NCBI RefSeq assembly: GCF_021728395.1 | Contig: NZ_JAKKCM010000002.1 | Location: 310,001-374,000, forward strand | DNA length: 64,000 nt | Source: Vibrio sp. J1-1 | Lineage (GTDB): Bacteria > Pseudomonadota > Gammaproteobacteria > Enterobacterales > Vibrionaceae | Direction of reading: 5' to 3' | Shown: in pieces, positions 8,677-18,359 of the stretch | How the letters are laid out: each line of letters starts with the position of its first letter | Numbering within the stretch: position 1 is the stretch's first letter | Position numbers and translations under genes: made by a program | Notes under the pieces: generated by a model | Database searches by the model: none | Told to the model about the DNA's origin: nothing | Seen by the model: only the letters and a program-made list of their open reading frames with translations

Positions 8677-9425
8677 GAAATCACCTTCGCTTCGTTACGT
8701 AACTTATCGATAAGTTCCGAGACGGACTCTACTTTGATGCCTGCTTTTCGTTGCGCTGGTGGTGTGACTTCGGTGATGGTCTGGCTAAATACAATCTCAA
8801 CGCCCAAGCTTTCTGGTGTGATTGTGTCTAGAGGTTTGCGTTTGGCTTTCATGATGTTTGGCAATGATGCAAAGCGTGGCTCATTTAAGCGCAAATCAGT
8901 GCTGATCACCGCTGGCAAGCTCATTGCAACCGTCATCAAACCACCATCAACTTCTCTCACCACCTGAACCTTTTGATCTTCAATCTTCACTTCCGAAGCG
9001 AAGGTCGCCTGAGGCCAATCAAGTAGAGCTGCCAACATTTGTGCAACTTGGTTGTTGTCGGTATCGATGGACTGTTTGCCCGTGATCACCAGCTGAGCTT
9101 GTTCTTGCTCTACGATCGCTTTTAGCAGTTTCGATACGATTAGCGGCTCAATCTTGTCTGCGGTTTCAATATGAATGGCTCGATCTGCGCCTAGCGCTAG
9201 GGCAGTACGCAATTGTTCCTGACATTGTGTGCCACCAGCACTCACAACGATGACTTCGTCTGCAATCCCTTGCTCTTTAAGTCGTACTGCTTCTTCAACG
9301 GCGATTTCACAGAAAGGGTTGATAGTCATCTTGACGTTATTGGTTTCAACATCGCTGTTGTCCGATTTAACACGGACCTTAACATAAGGATCGATGACCC
9401 TTTTAATTGGCACTAGTATTTTCAC
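8673..9425 (-). CDS. etfB: Electron transfer flavoprotein beta subunit
   Basis: A 250-residue EtfB, of normal length, opening [13 protein letters not shown]. It shows the AMP-binding region and the EtfB signature VREVDGG...[19 protein letters not shown] near residues 155-190. It forms the soluble EtfAB heterodimer with the next gene. The promoter has a TTGACG -35 overlapped by a LiuR-like operator, shared with the divergent ETF-QO gene. Confidence 0.95.
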   Translation of the reverse strand: MKILVPIKRVIDPYVKVRVKSDNSDVETNNVKMTINPFCEIAVEEAVRLKEQGIADEVIVVSAGGTQCQEQLRTALALGADRAIHIETADKIEPLIVSKLLKAIVEQEQAQLVITGKQSIDTDNNQVAQMLAALLDWPQATFASEVKIEDQKVQVVREVDGGLMTVAMSLPAVISTDLRLNEPRFASLPNIMKAKRKPLDTITPESLGVEIVFSQTITEVTPPAQRKAGIKVESVSELIDKLRNEAKVIS

Positions 9426-9463
9426 GTTAGATTCCTTTTTACAGTGAAGGCGTCTTTAAATTG

Positions 9464-9492
9464 ATGTTAATTTACCTTTACGTTTGCGTCAA
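9464..9492 (-). promoter_or_regulatory. etfBA promoter with a LiuR-like operator
   Basis: On the minus strand there is TTGACG (9492-9487), a 17-bp spacer, then TAACAT (9469-9464). The 16-mer 9477-9492 (TTTACGTTTGCGTCAA on the plus strand) covers the -35 and matches the motif found before the ABC-ligase and branched-chain operons. It lies between two divergent genes of the same pathway (etfB, ETF-QO). LiuR as the binding protein is inference. Confidence 0.6.
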
Positions 9493-9554
9493 CTTTAAAT
9501 ATATTGTTGTTTAACAAGTTGGCAACATGCAAAAAAGAAGAAGGGAATACAACC

Positions 9555-11192
9555 ATGGAAAGAGACTGCATGGAGTTTGATGTTCTGATTGTTGGTGCGG
9601 GACCTGCAGGCTTGTCTGCTGCCTGTCGCATTAAACAGTTGGCAATGGAAAAAGACCAAGAAATCTCAGTTTGTGTTGTAGAGAAAGGTTCGGAAGTCGG
9701 GGCGCATATTCTCTCTGGTGCGGTGTTTGAAACGCGCAGTCTGGAGGAGCTGTTTCCAGATTGGGAAGCAAAAGGTGCCCCACTTAATACCAAAGTAAAC
9801 CAAGATAAAACCTACTATCTGAGTAACGAACTCAATGGTCATGAGCTGCCAACATGGGCGGTGCCCAATACGTTACATAACGAAGGTAACTACATAATAA
9901 GCTTGGGCAACTTATGCCGTTGGATGGCGAATGAAGCGGAAAACCTAGGGGTTGAAATCTACCCAGGTTTCAGTGCTAGTCAGGCTATCTTCGACGAGAA
10001 TAACCGTGTTTGTGGCGTGCTCACTGGTGATATGGGGTTGGATAAAAATGGCGAGCAGAAAGCCAATTTTGAGCCGGGTATCGAGCTTCGCGCTAAATTT
10101 ACTCTGTTTGCCGAAGGTGCCCGAGGACATATTGGTAAGCAACTGATTAATAAATTTAATCTAGCTGATGGTAAAACGCCTCAACACTATGCGATAGGCT
10201 TTAAAGAGCTATGGGAAATTCCAGCCGAACAGCACCAGCAAGGTTTAGTTGTTCATGGCTTAGGTTGGCCACTGGCGAGTGAGGCTACAGGGGGAAGCTA
10301 CCTCTATCATCTGGAAGGTAACCAAGTCGCCGTTGGCCTGATCGTTGACCTCAACTACACCAACCCTCATCTCAGCCCGTTCGACGAATTCCAACGGTTC
10401 AAACATCACCCGATGATTGAGCAGTACCTTAAAAAAGGTAAGCGTATCAGCTATGGTGCGAGAGCGATCGCTAAAGGTGGGTTCCACTCTCTTCCTACTC
10501 AACAATTTGCAGGTGGATTACTGATTGGCTGCGATGCAGGAACGCTCAACGGTGCCAAAATCAAAGGCACTCATACTGCAATGAAATCGGGTATGCTTGC
10601 TGCCGAAGCGGTATTCGAAGCGATATCAAATCAGTCGGTTACTGCTGATTACCACAAACACTTCAAACAATCTTGGCTGTATAAAGAACTGTATCAGGCG
10701 CGCAACTTTTCAAGCGGTATCCATCGCTTTGGCGCTTGGTTAGGGGGCGGATTAGCGATGTTGGAACACAATGTGTTAAAAGGCAAAGCGAAGTGGAATG
10801 TACGCTGTGATAACCCTGATCATGAGTCGTTACTATTGGCAGAAAAGAGCCATGAGATAGAGTATCCAAAACCTGATGGCGTATTGAGTTTTGATCGCCT
10901 CTCTTCAGTCTATTTATCCAATATCTTCCACGAAGAAGATCAGCCATGCCACCTCCGACTTGCCAGTCAACGCATTCCAATTGAACAGAACCTAGCGCTT
11001 TATGCCGAACCTGCGCAACGCTATTGTCCTGCTGGCGTGTATGAGCTCGTACAAGGTGAAGAGCAAGCTGAATTACAAATTAATGCGGCGAACTGTATCC
11101 ACTGTAAAACGTGCGACATAAAGGACCCAAGTCAAAACATTACCTGGACACCTCCTGAAGGGGGCGGTGGTCCTAATTACCCGAATATGTAA
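9555..11192 (+). CDS. etfD: Electron transfer flavoprotein-ubiquinone oxidoreductase
   Basis: A 545-residue ETF-QO, of normal length. It has an N-terminal FAD motif (DVLIVGAGPAGLSAACR), a GSEVGAHILSGAVFE segment, and C-terminal [4Fe-4S] cysteines (RYCPAGVYE, then NCIHCKTCDIKDP). It is membrane-associated and moves electrons from EtfAB to the quinone pool. The ATG at 9555 is preferred: a GAAGGGA site precedes it, known family members start at this point, and the upstream in-frame ATG at 9504 has no support. Transcribed divergently from etfBA. Confidence 0.94.
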   Translation: MERDCMEFDVLIVGAGPAGLSAACRIKQLAMEKDQEISVCVVEKGSEVGAHILSGAVFETRSLEELFPDWEAKGAPLNTKVNQDKTYYLSNELNGHELPTWAVPNTLHNEGNYIISLGNLCRWMANEAENLGVEIYPGFSASQAIFDENNRVCGVLTGDMGLDKNGEQKANFEPGIELRAKFTLFAEGARGHIGKQLINKFNLADGKTPQHYAIGFKELWEIPAEQHQQGLVVHGLGWPLASEATGGSYLYHLEGNQVAVGLIVDLNYTNPHLSPFDEFQRFKHHPMIEQYLKKGKRISYGARAIAKGGFHSLPTQQFAGGLLIGCDAGTLNGAKIKGTHTAMKSGMLAAEAVFEAISNQSVTADYHKHFKQSWLYKELYQARNFSSGIHRFGAWLGGGLAMLEHNVLKGKAKWNVRCDNPDHESLLLAEKSHEIEYPKPDGVLSFDRLSSVYLSNIFHEEDQPCHLRLASQRIPIEQNLALYAEPAQRYCPAGVYELVQGEEQAELQINAANCIHCKTCDIKDPSQNITWTPPEGGGGPNYPNM

Positions 11193-11306
11193 TTTCGTAA
11201 GTAATCTTTTGTTAACAATTTATTTACCTAAAGTTTGCGTTGGTTCAAATCTTAATCGATGAACTGGATTGCAACTTCAACTTCTAGGCACTATCCTGAT
11301 TTTAAC

Positions 11307-11322
11307 TTGACGTTTACGTAAA
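11307..11322. promoter_or_regulatory. LiuR-like operator before the ABC-ligase operon
   Basis: TTGACGTTTACGTAAA, 113 bp before the livG-like start. It is almost identical to the sites at 41371 and 41400 beside liuR. The TTGACG could be a -35, but I see no good -10 downstream. Assigned by motif identity and pathway context. Confidence 0.6.
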
Positions 11323-11434
11323 CTGAATAAATGAGTTGATGCATAGGTGTATAAGCAGTTGCCAGTATCAACGTCAGGCTGGATATGGAAATAGTGCTTC
11401 ACGGAACGCACTCAAAAAGAAAGGGAGATCAACT

Positions 11435-12235
11435 ATGGTATCGGAAACACCTCTTTTGCAGGTAAACGATATTTCATTGGCCTTTGGTGGGGTTAAAGCT
11501 TTAACCGATGTGAGCTTCCATGTGAACGAAAAGGAAATCTTTTCAATCATTGGTCCCAATGGTGCCGGAAAAACATCAATGCTCAATTGCATTTCCGGCC
11601 GATACACGCCGAATAAAGGATCCGTGGTGTTTGCAGGGAATGACGTTACTAAGCGTACACCGAGTCAACGAGCTGAGTTAGGTTTGGGAAGAACCTTCCA
11701 GAACTTAGCACTCTTTTCACATATGTCCGTACTCGACAACATCATGGTTGGCCGCCACCACCTGTTGAAAAACAATTTCGTGACAGGCCCGCTGTACTGG
11801 TTTTCTAACGCACAAAAAGAAGAGATGGCACACCGCAAGTACGTCGAAGACGTCATCGACTTCTTAGAAATCCAACACATCCGTAAAGCCACCGCCGGCA
11901 CGCTTTCTTATGGGTTACGTAAGCGTGTAGAGCTTGCGCGCGCAATTGCTTTAAAACCAAAACTCCTCCTGCTTGATGAACCGATGGCTGGTATGAACCT
12001 TGAAGAAAAGGAAGACATGGCACGTTACATCATGGATCTCAACGAAGAGTTAGACATTACCATCATTATGATCGAACACGATATGGGCGTGGTCATGGAC
12101 ATCTCCAACCGAGTTTTAGTTTTGGACTTTGGTAAACATATTGCGATGGGTGAGCCAGAAGAAGTCATGGCGAACCCACACGTGAAACAAGCTTATTTAG
12201 GTGAAGAGCTACCGACATTAGAGGAGAGTGCATAA
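11435..12235 (+). CDS. Branched-chain-type ABC transporter ATPase (LivG-like)
   Basis: A 266-residue ABC ATPase of the LivG type. Walker A GPNGAGKT lies near residue 40, then the C-loop LSYGLRKRVELARAIA, Walker B LLLLDEP, and a C-terminal GEPEEVM segment. The start at 11435 is set by an AAGGGAG ribosome site; the longer open frame upstream has none. The stop overlaps the next gene's start (TAATG). It is the first gene of a seven-gene operon, behind a LiuR-like operator. Confidence 0.9.
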   Translation: MVSETPLLQVNDISLAFGGVKALTDVSFHVNEKEIFSIIGPNGAGKTSMLNCISGRYTPNKGSVVFAGNDVTKRTPSQRAELGLGRTFQNLALFSHMSVLDNIMVGRHHLLKNNFVTGPLYWFSNAQKEEMAHRKYVEDVIDFLEIQHIRKATAGTLSYGLRKRVELARAIALKPKLLLLDEPMAGMNLEEKEDMARYIMDLNEELDITIIMIEHDMGVVMDISNRVLVLDFGKHIAMGEPEEVMANPHVKQAYLGEELPTLEESA

Positions 12236-14187
12236 TGGCACAGCAACATAATGATTGGGCAGATATAACCAGCTTAGATACCTTTCCAAAAGTGTTGCAG
12301 CACAACGCCAAGCACTGGCCAGAGCAGGTCGCGATGCGCGAGAAGGAATTTGGCATTTGGCGAGAGTTTACTTGGCAGGACTATGAAGACCGAGTCAAGT
12401 GGATGGCGCTTGCACTGCAAGATTTAGGTGTTGGTGAGCAAGATGTCGTTGGCTTATTAGGCGACAACCGACCTGAGTGGGTCTGGGGCGAACTCGCCGC
12501 TCATGCGATCAAAGGTTACTCGCTGGGCATCTATCAAGACTCGATGCATGAGGAAGTGGCGTATTTAATCAACTACGCCAAAGCGAAAGTAGTGATTGCA
12601 GAAGATGAAGAGCAATGTGACAAGCTGCTTGAACTCGGCGATGAGATCCCAAGCGTTGAATTCATCATTTATTGTGATCCGCGCGGAATGCGTAAGTACG
12701 ATGATCCAAGACTTATCGATGTCGAAAAAGCATACAAAAAAGGTCAGTTGATCGACAAAGCCAATCCAGATAAATATCTGAATATGGTTGCGGCAACCAA
12801 AGGCAGCGATCTTTCGATTCTTTGTACTACTTCGGGTACGACTTCTAAACCGAAACTTGCGCAGCTTCACAGCGGCACGTTTTTGGATCACTGTGCGGCA
12901 TATCTGCGTGCCGACCCACGTTCTCCAGGTGATAACTACGTTTCGGTACTGCCTCTTCCTTGGATCATGGAGCAGGTATATGTGGTTGGTCAGGCGTTGA
13001 TTTCCCGTCAAATCGTCAACTTTGTTGAAGAGCAGGAAACCATGATGGCGGACTTACGCGAGATTGGCCCAAACTTCGTTTTATTGGCTCCGCGTGTATG
13101 GGAAAACATTGTTGCAGACGTGTCTGCTCGAATGATGGACTCTACACCGTTTAAGCAGAAAATGTACAAACTCGGCATGAAGTTGGCGAATCAGGCCTTG
13201 GATCAGGGTAAACGATCCAAGTTGGCGGAATGGATTCTGCTGCGGGCACTGCGCGACCGTTTAGGTTTCTCGAATCTGACGTCTGCGGCAACCGGTGGTG
13301 CCGCGATGGGGCCAGATACTTTCCGTTACCTGCAAGCGATTGGTGTACCACTCAAACAGCTTTATGGCCAGACCGAAATGTGTGGGGCTTACACCGTGCA
13401 CAAAGCAGATGACGTGGACTACGACTCAGTAGGCGTCGCGTTTGATAATGCGGAAGTGAAAGTCATCAATCCAGACAGCAATGGTGTAGGTGAGATTATT
13501 GCGAAAAGTACTGGCATGTTTACCGGCTACCTCAATAACCAAGCGGCTTATGACGAAGATGTGCAAGATGGTTGGATGCACACTGGCGATGCGGGCTACT
13601 TTAAAGACACCGGTCACTTAGTGGTGATTGATCGATTAAAAGATATGTCGGAAACCAGCCATGGTGATCGTTACTCGCCACAATTTATTGAAAACAAACT
13701 CAAGTTCTCACCATTTATCGCCGAAGCGGTTGTAGTGGGCAAAGACAGACCTTGGCTCTCTGCAATCATCTGTATTCGTTATGCGATCGTCGCCAAGTGG
13801 GCGGAACAAAAGGGTATTGCGTTCACCAACTACACCAACCTTTCAGCGCAGCCTGAAGTGTACAAAGCGATTCGCGAAGAAGTACTTAAAGTGAACGAAT
13901 CGCTACCGGACGCGCAGAAAATCAGCAAATTCATTCTTCTCTACAAAGAGCTGGATGCTGATGACGGCGAGCTAACCCGTACACGTAAAGTTCGTCGTGG
14001 TGTGGTTGCGGAGAAATACGGTGACATCATCGAAACTATTTACAGTGCTGCACTGAATGTCGATGTCGATACGGTGATCACTTATCAGGATGGGACGAAG
14101 ACACGCATTCAAACGTCGCTGGTGATTGAAACGCTTATTCAACATGAGCTGACACTGGTGGATAGCGAACAACGGAGGATCGCATAG
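12235..14187 (+). CDS. AMP-forming acyl-CoA synthetase (long-chain type)
   Basis: A 650-residue adenylate-forming ligase. Motifs are the phosphate loop TSGTTSKPK near residue 197, YGQTE near 383, HTGDAGYF near 445 and DRLKDM near 461, the last carrying the usual hinge region. It should activate a carboxylic acid to its CoA thioester. The phosphate loop departs from the common TSGTTGxPKG (S and L replace G). Length and the large N-terminal domain resemble long-chain/bubblegum-type synthetases. It is embedded between the ABC ATPase and permease genes, with one-base overlaps on both sides, so substrate uptake and activation look linked. Confidence 0.85.
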   Translation: MAQQHNDWADITSLDTFPKVLQHNAKHWPEQVAMREKEFGIWREFTWQDYEDRVKWMALALQDLGVGEQDVVGLLGDNRPEWVWGELAAHAIKGYSLGIYQDSMHEEVAYLINYAKAKVVIAEDEEQCDKLLELGDEIPSVEFIIYCDPRGMRKYDDPRLIDVEKAYKKGQLIDKANPDKYLNMVAATKGSDLSILCTTSGTTSKPKLAQLHSGTFLDHCAAYLRADPRSPGDNYVSVLPLPWIMEQVYVVGQALISRQIVNFVEEQETMMADLREIGPNFVLLAPRVWENIVADVSARMMDSTPFKQKMYKLGMKLANQALDQGKRSKLAEWILLRALRDRLGFSNLTSAATGGAAMGPDTFRYLQAIGVPLKQLYGQTEMCGAYTVHKADDVDYDSVGVAFDNAEVKVINPDSNGVGEIIAKSTGMFTGYLNNQAAYDEDVQDGWMHTGDAGYFKDTGHLVVIDRLKDMSETSHGDRYSPQFIENKLKFSPFIAEAVVVGKDRPWLSAIICIRYAIVAKWAEQKGIAFTNYTNLSAQPEVYKAIREEVLKVNESLPDAQKISKFILLYKELDADDGELTRTRKVRRGVVAEKYGDIIETIYSAALNVDVDTVITYQDGTKTRIQTSLVIETLIQHELTLVDSEQRRIA

Positions 14188-15080
14188 TGAATACGGATTT
14201 ATTACTGCAACTCGTCATTAATGGCGTGATCGTCGGCATGTTGTATGGCGTGGTCGCCATGTGTTTTGTATTGATTTACAAATCTACTCAGGTGGTGAAT
14301 TTCGCACAGGGTGAGTTTCTACTGATCGGCGCATGGGTGTGCTGGGCAGCGCTGGTTCATCTGCAATTGCCGTTCTTCATCGGTTTCTTACTGACACTCG
14401 CCTTTATGATGGTGTTTGGTATCGCTGTCCAAACCATTGTGCTCAGACCCTTAATTGGTGAGCCTATCATCTCGGTAATTATGGTCACGATCGGTTTGTC
14501 GATGTTCTTCCAGGCACTGATGAAATGGATCTTTGGCGTATCGGCTGTGTCTTACCCACAAGTGTTTGAGACCAACGTGGTTAACATTGGCGGTCTCAAC
14601 GTGGAGTTTGCCTACATTCTTAGTTTGATCTTCTCGATGATCATCATGGGGGCGTTTTACTGGTTCTTCAAATTCAGCAAAATGGGTTTGGCGATGCGAG
14701 CGACAGCGTTTAACCAGCAAGTAGCCCAGAGTCTTGGCATTTCCATTAAGAAAGTGTTCGCCATCAGTTGGGCTATTTCGGCGATGGTATCCGCGACAGC
14801 AGGGATTGTTATCGGGATTGTAAATGGTGTCTCTGATGCGCTATCCATTATCGGGATTAAAGTATTCCCAGCGGTTATTTTGGGTGGTTTGGACTCAGTT
14901 GTCGGGGCGATTGTCGGTGGTATCACCATTGGGGTGCTGGAGAATTTGGCTGAGTTTTTCGATAGCCAGTACCTGCAAGTCGGTAACCTTTACAACATCG
15001 CGCCGTTCTATGTGTTGTTAATCATTCTTGCCTTCAAGCCATACGGCCTGTTTGGTACCAAAGATATTGAGCGTATTTAA
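14187..15080 (+). CDS. Branched-chain-type ABC permease (LivH-like)
   Basis: A 297-residue inner-membrane permease of the LivH type, with about eight hydrophobic helices. Family features include GVVAMCFVLIYKSTQVVNFAQGE near residue 20 and the GIVIGIVNG / VFPAVILGGLDSVVGAIVGG stretch near 205-250. It starts with GTG overlapping the TAG stop of the synthetase gene, so translation is coupled. It pairs with the LivM-like protein to form the channel. Confidence 0.9.
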   Translation: MNTDLLLQLVINGVIVGMLYGVVAMCFVLIYKSTQVVNFAQGEFLLIGAWVCWAALVHLQLPFFIGFLLTLAFMMVFGIAVQTIVLRPLIGEPIISVIMVTIGLSMFFQALMKWIFGVSAVSYPQVFETNVVNIGGLNVEFAYILSLIFSMIIMGAFYWFFKFSKMGLAMRATAFNQQVAQSLGISIKKVFAISWAISAMVSATAGIVIGIVNGVSDALSIIGIKVFPAVILGGLDSVVGAIVGGITIGVLENLAEFFDSQYLQVGNLYNIAPFYVLLIILAFKPYGLFGTKDIERI

Positions 15081-15091
15081 GGAGAAATAAC

Positions 15092-16159
15092 ATGGCTCAA
15101 CTTAGCATGCGCCCATGTGGGGATTTTCGAACCACATACAAAAGTGATACGCCGATTTTTGAAACCAAAACCATTAGAAGACTAGCGATAGCGGGTGTTA
15201 TCGCCATGCTGGCAGCGCCGTTGGTGCTGGATATTTACTTCCTAAACCTATTTATTCAGATTGCCTACCTGGGTATCGCAGCACTGGGTTTGAACATTCT
15301 GGTTGGCTTTACCGGGCAAATTTCGTTAGGCCACGGTGCGTTTTTTGGCTTTGGCGCATTTGCATCGGCATGGCTGAATAACCAGTACAACATTCCAGTG
15401 GTGCTTGCCATTCCGTTAGCGGGTTACCTGACCATGATTGTCGGGATGATCTTTGGTCTGCCAGCAGCACGAATCAAAGGGTTGTACCTTGCTATCGCCA
15501 CTTTAGCGGCGCAGTTCATCCTAGAAGATTTCTTTGCTCGAGCGGAATGGTTCAGTGGTGGTTCATACGGTGCAAGCGCAAACCCTATTAATCTGTTTGG
15601 GTTCGAGTTCTCAACCGATGAAAGCTTCTTCTATGTTGCACTGTTTGCGCTGATCTTTATGTATATGTGGGCATCGAACCTCATCCGTTCGCGTGACGGG
15701 CGTGCGTTTGTATCAGTACGAGATCACTACTTATCCGCAGAAATCATGGGTATCAACCTGACCAAGTATCGTCTGCTCTCTTTCGGTGTGTGTGCTTTCT
15801 ATGCAGGCATCGGCGGTGCACTTTACGGACATTACTTAGGCTTTGTATCCGCAGAAGGCTTCACCATTATGATGTCTATTCAGTTCCTAGCGATGATCAT
15901 CATCGGTGGTCTGGGGTCTGTAAAAGGCACATTAATGGGTACGATATTTATAGTATTGCTGCCTGAAGTTTTAGAGTTTGGTGTAACGGGTTTGGCTGCG
16001 TTTAGCGATAACACCTCTTTTATAGATGGGCTGGCTTACTTTAAAGAAATGGCAATTGGTCTGGTCATCATGCTGTTCCTGATTTTCGAACCGCAAGGAT
16101 TGTCACACCGCTGGCAACAGATTCGAGCATATTGGAAACACTATCCGTTCTCTTATTAA
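15092..16159 (+). CDS. Branched-chain-type ABC permease (LivM-like)
   Basis: A 355-residue LivM-type permease, with a hydrophilic N-terminal tail of about 30 residues and then eight to ten helices. Typical features are [22 protein letters not shown] near residue 65, and [13 protein letters not shown] and [14 protein letters not shown] near 245-285. An AAGGAG site precedes the ATG. It is the second subunit of the inner-membrane channel for this importer. Confidence 0.9.
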   Translation: MAQLSMRPCGDFRTTYKSDTPIFETKTIRRLAIAGVIAMLAAPLVLDIYFLNLFIQIAYLGIAALGLNILVGFTGQISLGHGAFFGFGAFASAWLNNQYNIPVVLAIPLAGYLTMIVGMIFGLPAARIKGLYLAIATLAAQFILEDFFARAEWFSGGSYGASANPINLFGFEFSTDESFFYVALFALIFMYMWASNLIRSRDGRAFVSVRDHYLSAEIMGINLTKYRLLSFGVCAFYAGIGGALYGHYLGFVSAEGFTIMMSIQFLAMIIIGGLGSVKGTLMGTIFIVLLPEVLEFGVTGLAAFSDNTSFIDGLAYFKEMAIGLVIMLFLIFEPQGLSHRWQQIRAYWKHYPFSY

Positions 16160-16204
16160 CGTGTACTTAAGTGGAATATACCTCAATAACAAGGACAACG
16201 AGTT

Positions 16205-17449
16205 ATGAACAAAGGACATTTAGCGACAACGTTGGTGCTATCTTCGGCACTGTTTACTACCGCATCTTGGGCAAAAGATTCCGTATTTGTCGGACATCTG
16301 GTGGACTTCTCTGGCCCTACTGCTTATGTGAGCAAGCCTTATGGTTCAGGTGTGCGAGACGCATTGCAATGGATCAACCAGAATGGCGGCATTAATGGTA
16401 CCGAATTAGAATTTGAAACGGTTGATATGGCATACAAAGTACCGGTTGCGATTTCGAACTACAAACGTTGGGTTGCCCGTAAAAACATGGTGGCGATGCA
16501 AGGTTGGGGCACGGCCGATACTGAAGCACTGATCTCTTTTGTCACCAAAGACAAAGTACCGGTATTTTCGGCTTCTTACTCGGGCCACTTAACGGACCCA
16601 ACGGGTAAAAACCCGAAAACAGCCAAGCCCGCTCCGTACAACTTCTTCTATGGCGCTTCTTACTCAGATGCCTGTCGTGCATTAGTGAAATGGGCGAAAG
16701 AAGACTGGGAGTCGAAGGGCAACACCACTGCACCTAAATTTACTCACATCGGTGATAACCACCCGTTCCCGAATGCTCCGAAAGAAGCATGTGCAGAGTA
16801 CGCTAAAGAGCTGGGCTTTGAAGTGCAAAACCCAGTGGTTGTGTCACTCAAGCCGGGTGATTTCAAAGCACAATGTTTGTCGCTTAAAGAATCTGGCACC
16901 AACTATGGCTATATCGCTAACCTTGGTGGTTCGGTTATTTCTCTGGTGAAATCGTGTAACACGGTCGGCACTGACTTCCAGTATATGGCCAACATCTGGG
17001 GGGGTGACAAGCCGGTCATCGAAGCAGCGGGTGACGGTCTGAAAGACTACGTTTTTCCAGGTATGACCGCATTCTGGGGTGACGATACCGAAGGAATGAA
17101 ACTGGTTGAAGAAATTTCTAAGGTTTCCGAGTCTGAACCGGGCGAGTTCCGAACTCACCACTATATCCGTGGTGTTTGTTCTGCGTTCTACATGAAAGAA
17201 GCGATGGAATGGGCGAAAGACAACGGCGGGATTACTGGTGATAACATCAAGAAAGGCATGTACGTTCACAAAAACTGGGTACCGAAAGGGCTAGAGGGTG
17301 TGTGTATTCCTGCTAACTGGCAACCAGAAGATCACCGTGGCACCACAACTGTAAACGTGTTTATGGGTAATAACCAAGGTGGTTCGGTAGACATTAAGAA
17401 AGTGTCTCAGGTTACATTGTCACGTCGTGATGATTGGTTAGGTTACTAA
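16205..17449 (+). CDS. Periplasmic substrate-binding protein, branched-chain/amide type
   Basis: A 414-residue protein with a Sec signal peptide (cleavage likely after SWA, near residue 22) and a type 1 periplasmic-binding fold as in LivJ/urea-binding proteins ([30 protein letters not shown] near 28). It feeds the LivH/LivM-like channel. The real ligand need not be leucine: this binding-protein subgroup travels with CoA ligases, so a carboxylic acid is likely. It is followed by a GNRA-loop hairpin that may protect its mRNA. Confidence 0.87.
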   Translation: MNKGHLATTLVLSSALFTTASWAKDSVFVGHLVDFSGPTAYVSKPYGSGVRDALQWINQNGGINGTELEFETVDMAYKVPVAISNYKRWVARKNMVAMQGWGTADTEALISFVTKDKVPVFSASYSGHLTDPTGKNPKTAKPAPYNFFYGASYSDACRALVKWAKEDWESKGNTTAPKFTHIGDNHPFPNAPKEACAEYAKELGFEVQNPVVVSLKPGDFKAQCLSLKESGTNYGYIANLGGSVISLVKSCNTVGTDFQYMANIWGGDKPVIEAAGDGLKDYVFPGMTAFWGDDTEGMKLVEEISKVSESEPGEFRTHHYIRGVCSAFYMKEAMEWAKDNGGITGDNIKKGMYVHKNWVPKGLEGVCIPANWQPEDHRGTTTVNVFMGNNQGGSVDIKKVSQVTLSRRDDWLGY

Positions 17450-17489
17450 TCTGCTACTTAATAGGCATAACGATTACTAAGAATAGGAT

Positions 17490-17511
17490 AGGTGGGAGGC
17501 AACTCTCACCT
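17490..17511 (+). other. Intercistronic hairpin with GCAA tetraloop
   Basis: A nine-base-pair stem (17490-17498 with 17503-17511, one G-U pair) closed by a GCAA loop, between the binding-protein gene and the livF-like gene. No T-run follows, so it is a likely mRNA-stabilising or processing hairpin, as known downstream of other binding-protein genes. Confidence 0.55.
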
Positions 17512-17528
17512 GCACAAGGAGTGGCTTG

Positions 17529-18350
17529 ATGAGTGAATTAGCAACGAATATCGAACCAGCAGAAATCCTGCTCTCGGTAAACAACATCGAAGTGGTCTAC
17601 GACGAAGTAATCTTGGTTCTAAGAGGTGTGAGCCTTGAAGTTCCAAAAGGTCAGATCGTGACGCTATTAGGCGCAAACGGCGCAGGGAAATCGACCACAC
17701 TAAAAGCGATTTCTGGATTGTTGAAGACCGAAGATGGTGAAGTAACCCGTGGGGAAATCAACTTCATGGGCGAGCGTATCGACAACAAGAGCCCGGAAGA
17801 AATTGTCCGTTCTGGCATTTTCCAGGTCATGGAAGGACGTCGAATTGTCGAAGACATGACGGTGATTGAGAACCTTCGCTTAGGCGCTTTTACCCGCAAC
17901 GACAACGAGGTTGAGAAAGACATCGAAATGGTGTTCGACTACTTCCCTCGACTGAAAGAACGCACGGGCCTCGCTGGCTATTTATCGGGTGGTGAGCAGC
18001 AAATGCTCGCAATTGGTCGCGCACTCATGGCTCGCCCGAAAATGATCTTACTTGATGAACCTTCTATGGGCCTGTCGCCACTGTTGGTGAAAGAAGTGTT
18101 CAGCATCATTGAGAAGATCAATAAAGATCAGGGAATCACCATGTTGTTGGTGGAGCAGAATGCGAACTTTGCACTTCATGCTGCCGATTACGGTTACATC
18201 ATGGAATCAGGCAAAATCGTGCTCGATGGTAGTAAACATGAACTACTTAATAACGAAGACGTGAAAGAGTTCTATCTCGGTGGCGGTGATGAAGAGCGTA
18301 AGAGCTTTAAAAACCTTAAGTCTTACAAACGTCGTAAGCGTTGGTTGTAA
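17529..18350 (+). CDS. Branched-chain-type ABC transporter ATPase (LivF-like)
   Basis: A 273-residue second ABC ATPase, LivF type, somewhat longer than E. coli LivF (about 237) through N- and C-terminal tails. Walker A GANGAGKST lies near residue 52, C-loop LSGGEQQMLAIGRALMA near 156, and Walker B MILLDEPSMGLSP near 176. The C-terminal tail is rich in Lys/Arg. The start at 17529 (ATG) is spaced correctly from AAGGAG; the TTG one codon earlier is too close. Confidence 0.9.
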   Translation: MSELATNIEPAEILLSVNNIEVVYDEVILVLRGVSLEVPKGQIVTLLGANGAGKSTTLKAISGLLKTEDGEVTRGEINFMGERIDNKSPEEIVRSGIFQVMEGRRIVEDMTVIENLRLGAFTRNDNEVEKDIEMVFDYFPRLKERTGLAGYLSGGEQQMLAIGRALMARPKMILLDEPSMGLSPLLVKEVFSIIEKINKDQGITMLLVEQNANFALHAADYGYIMESGKIVLDGSKHELLNNEDVKEFYLGGGDEERKSFKNLKSYKRRKRWL

Positions 18351-18359
18351 GGAGTTGTG

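Noticed and set aside
12565..13011. A 148-codon minus-strand open frame inside the acyl-CoA synthetase gene
   Set aside because: Antisense to a gene with clear motifs. Its translation has no recognisable domain.
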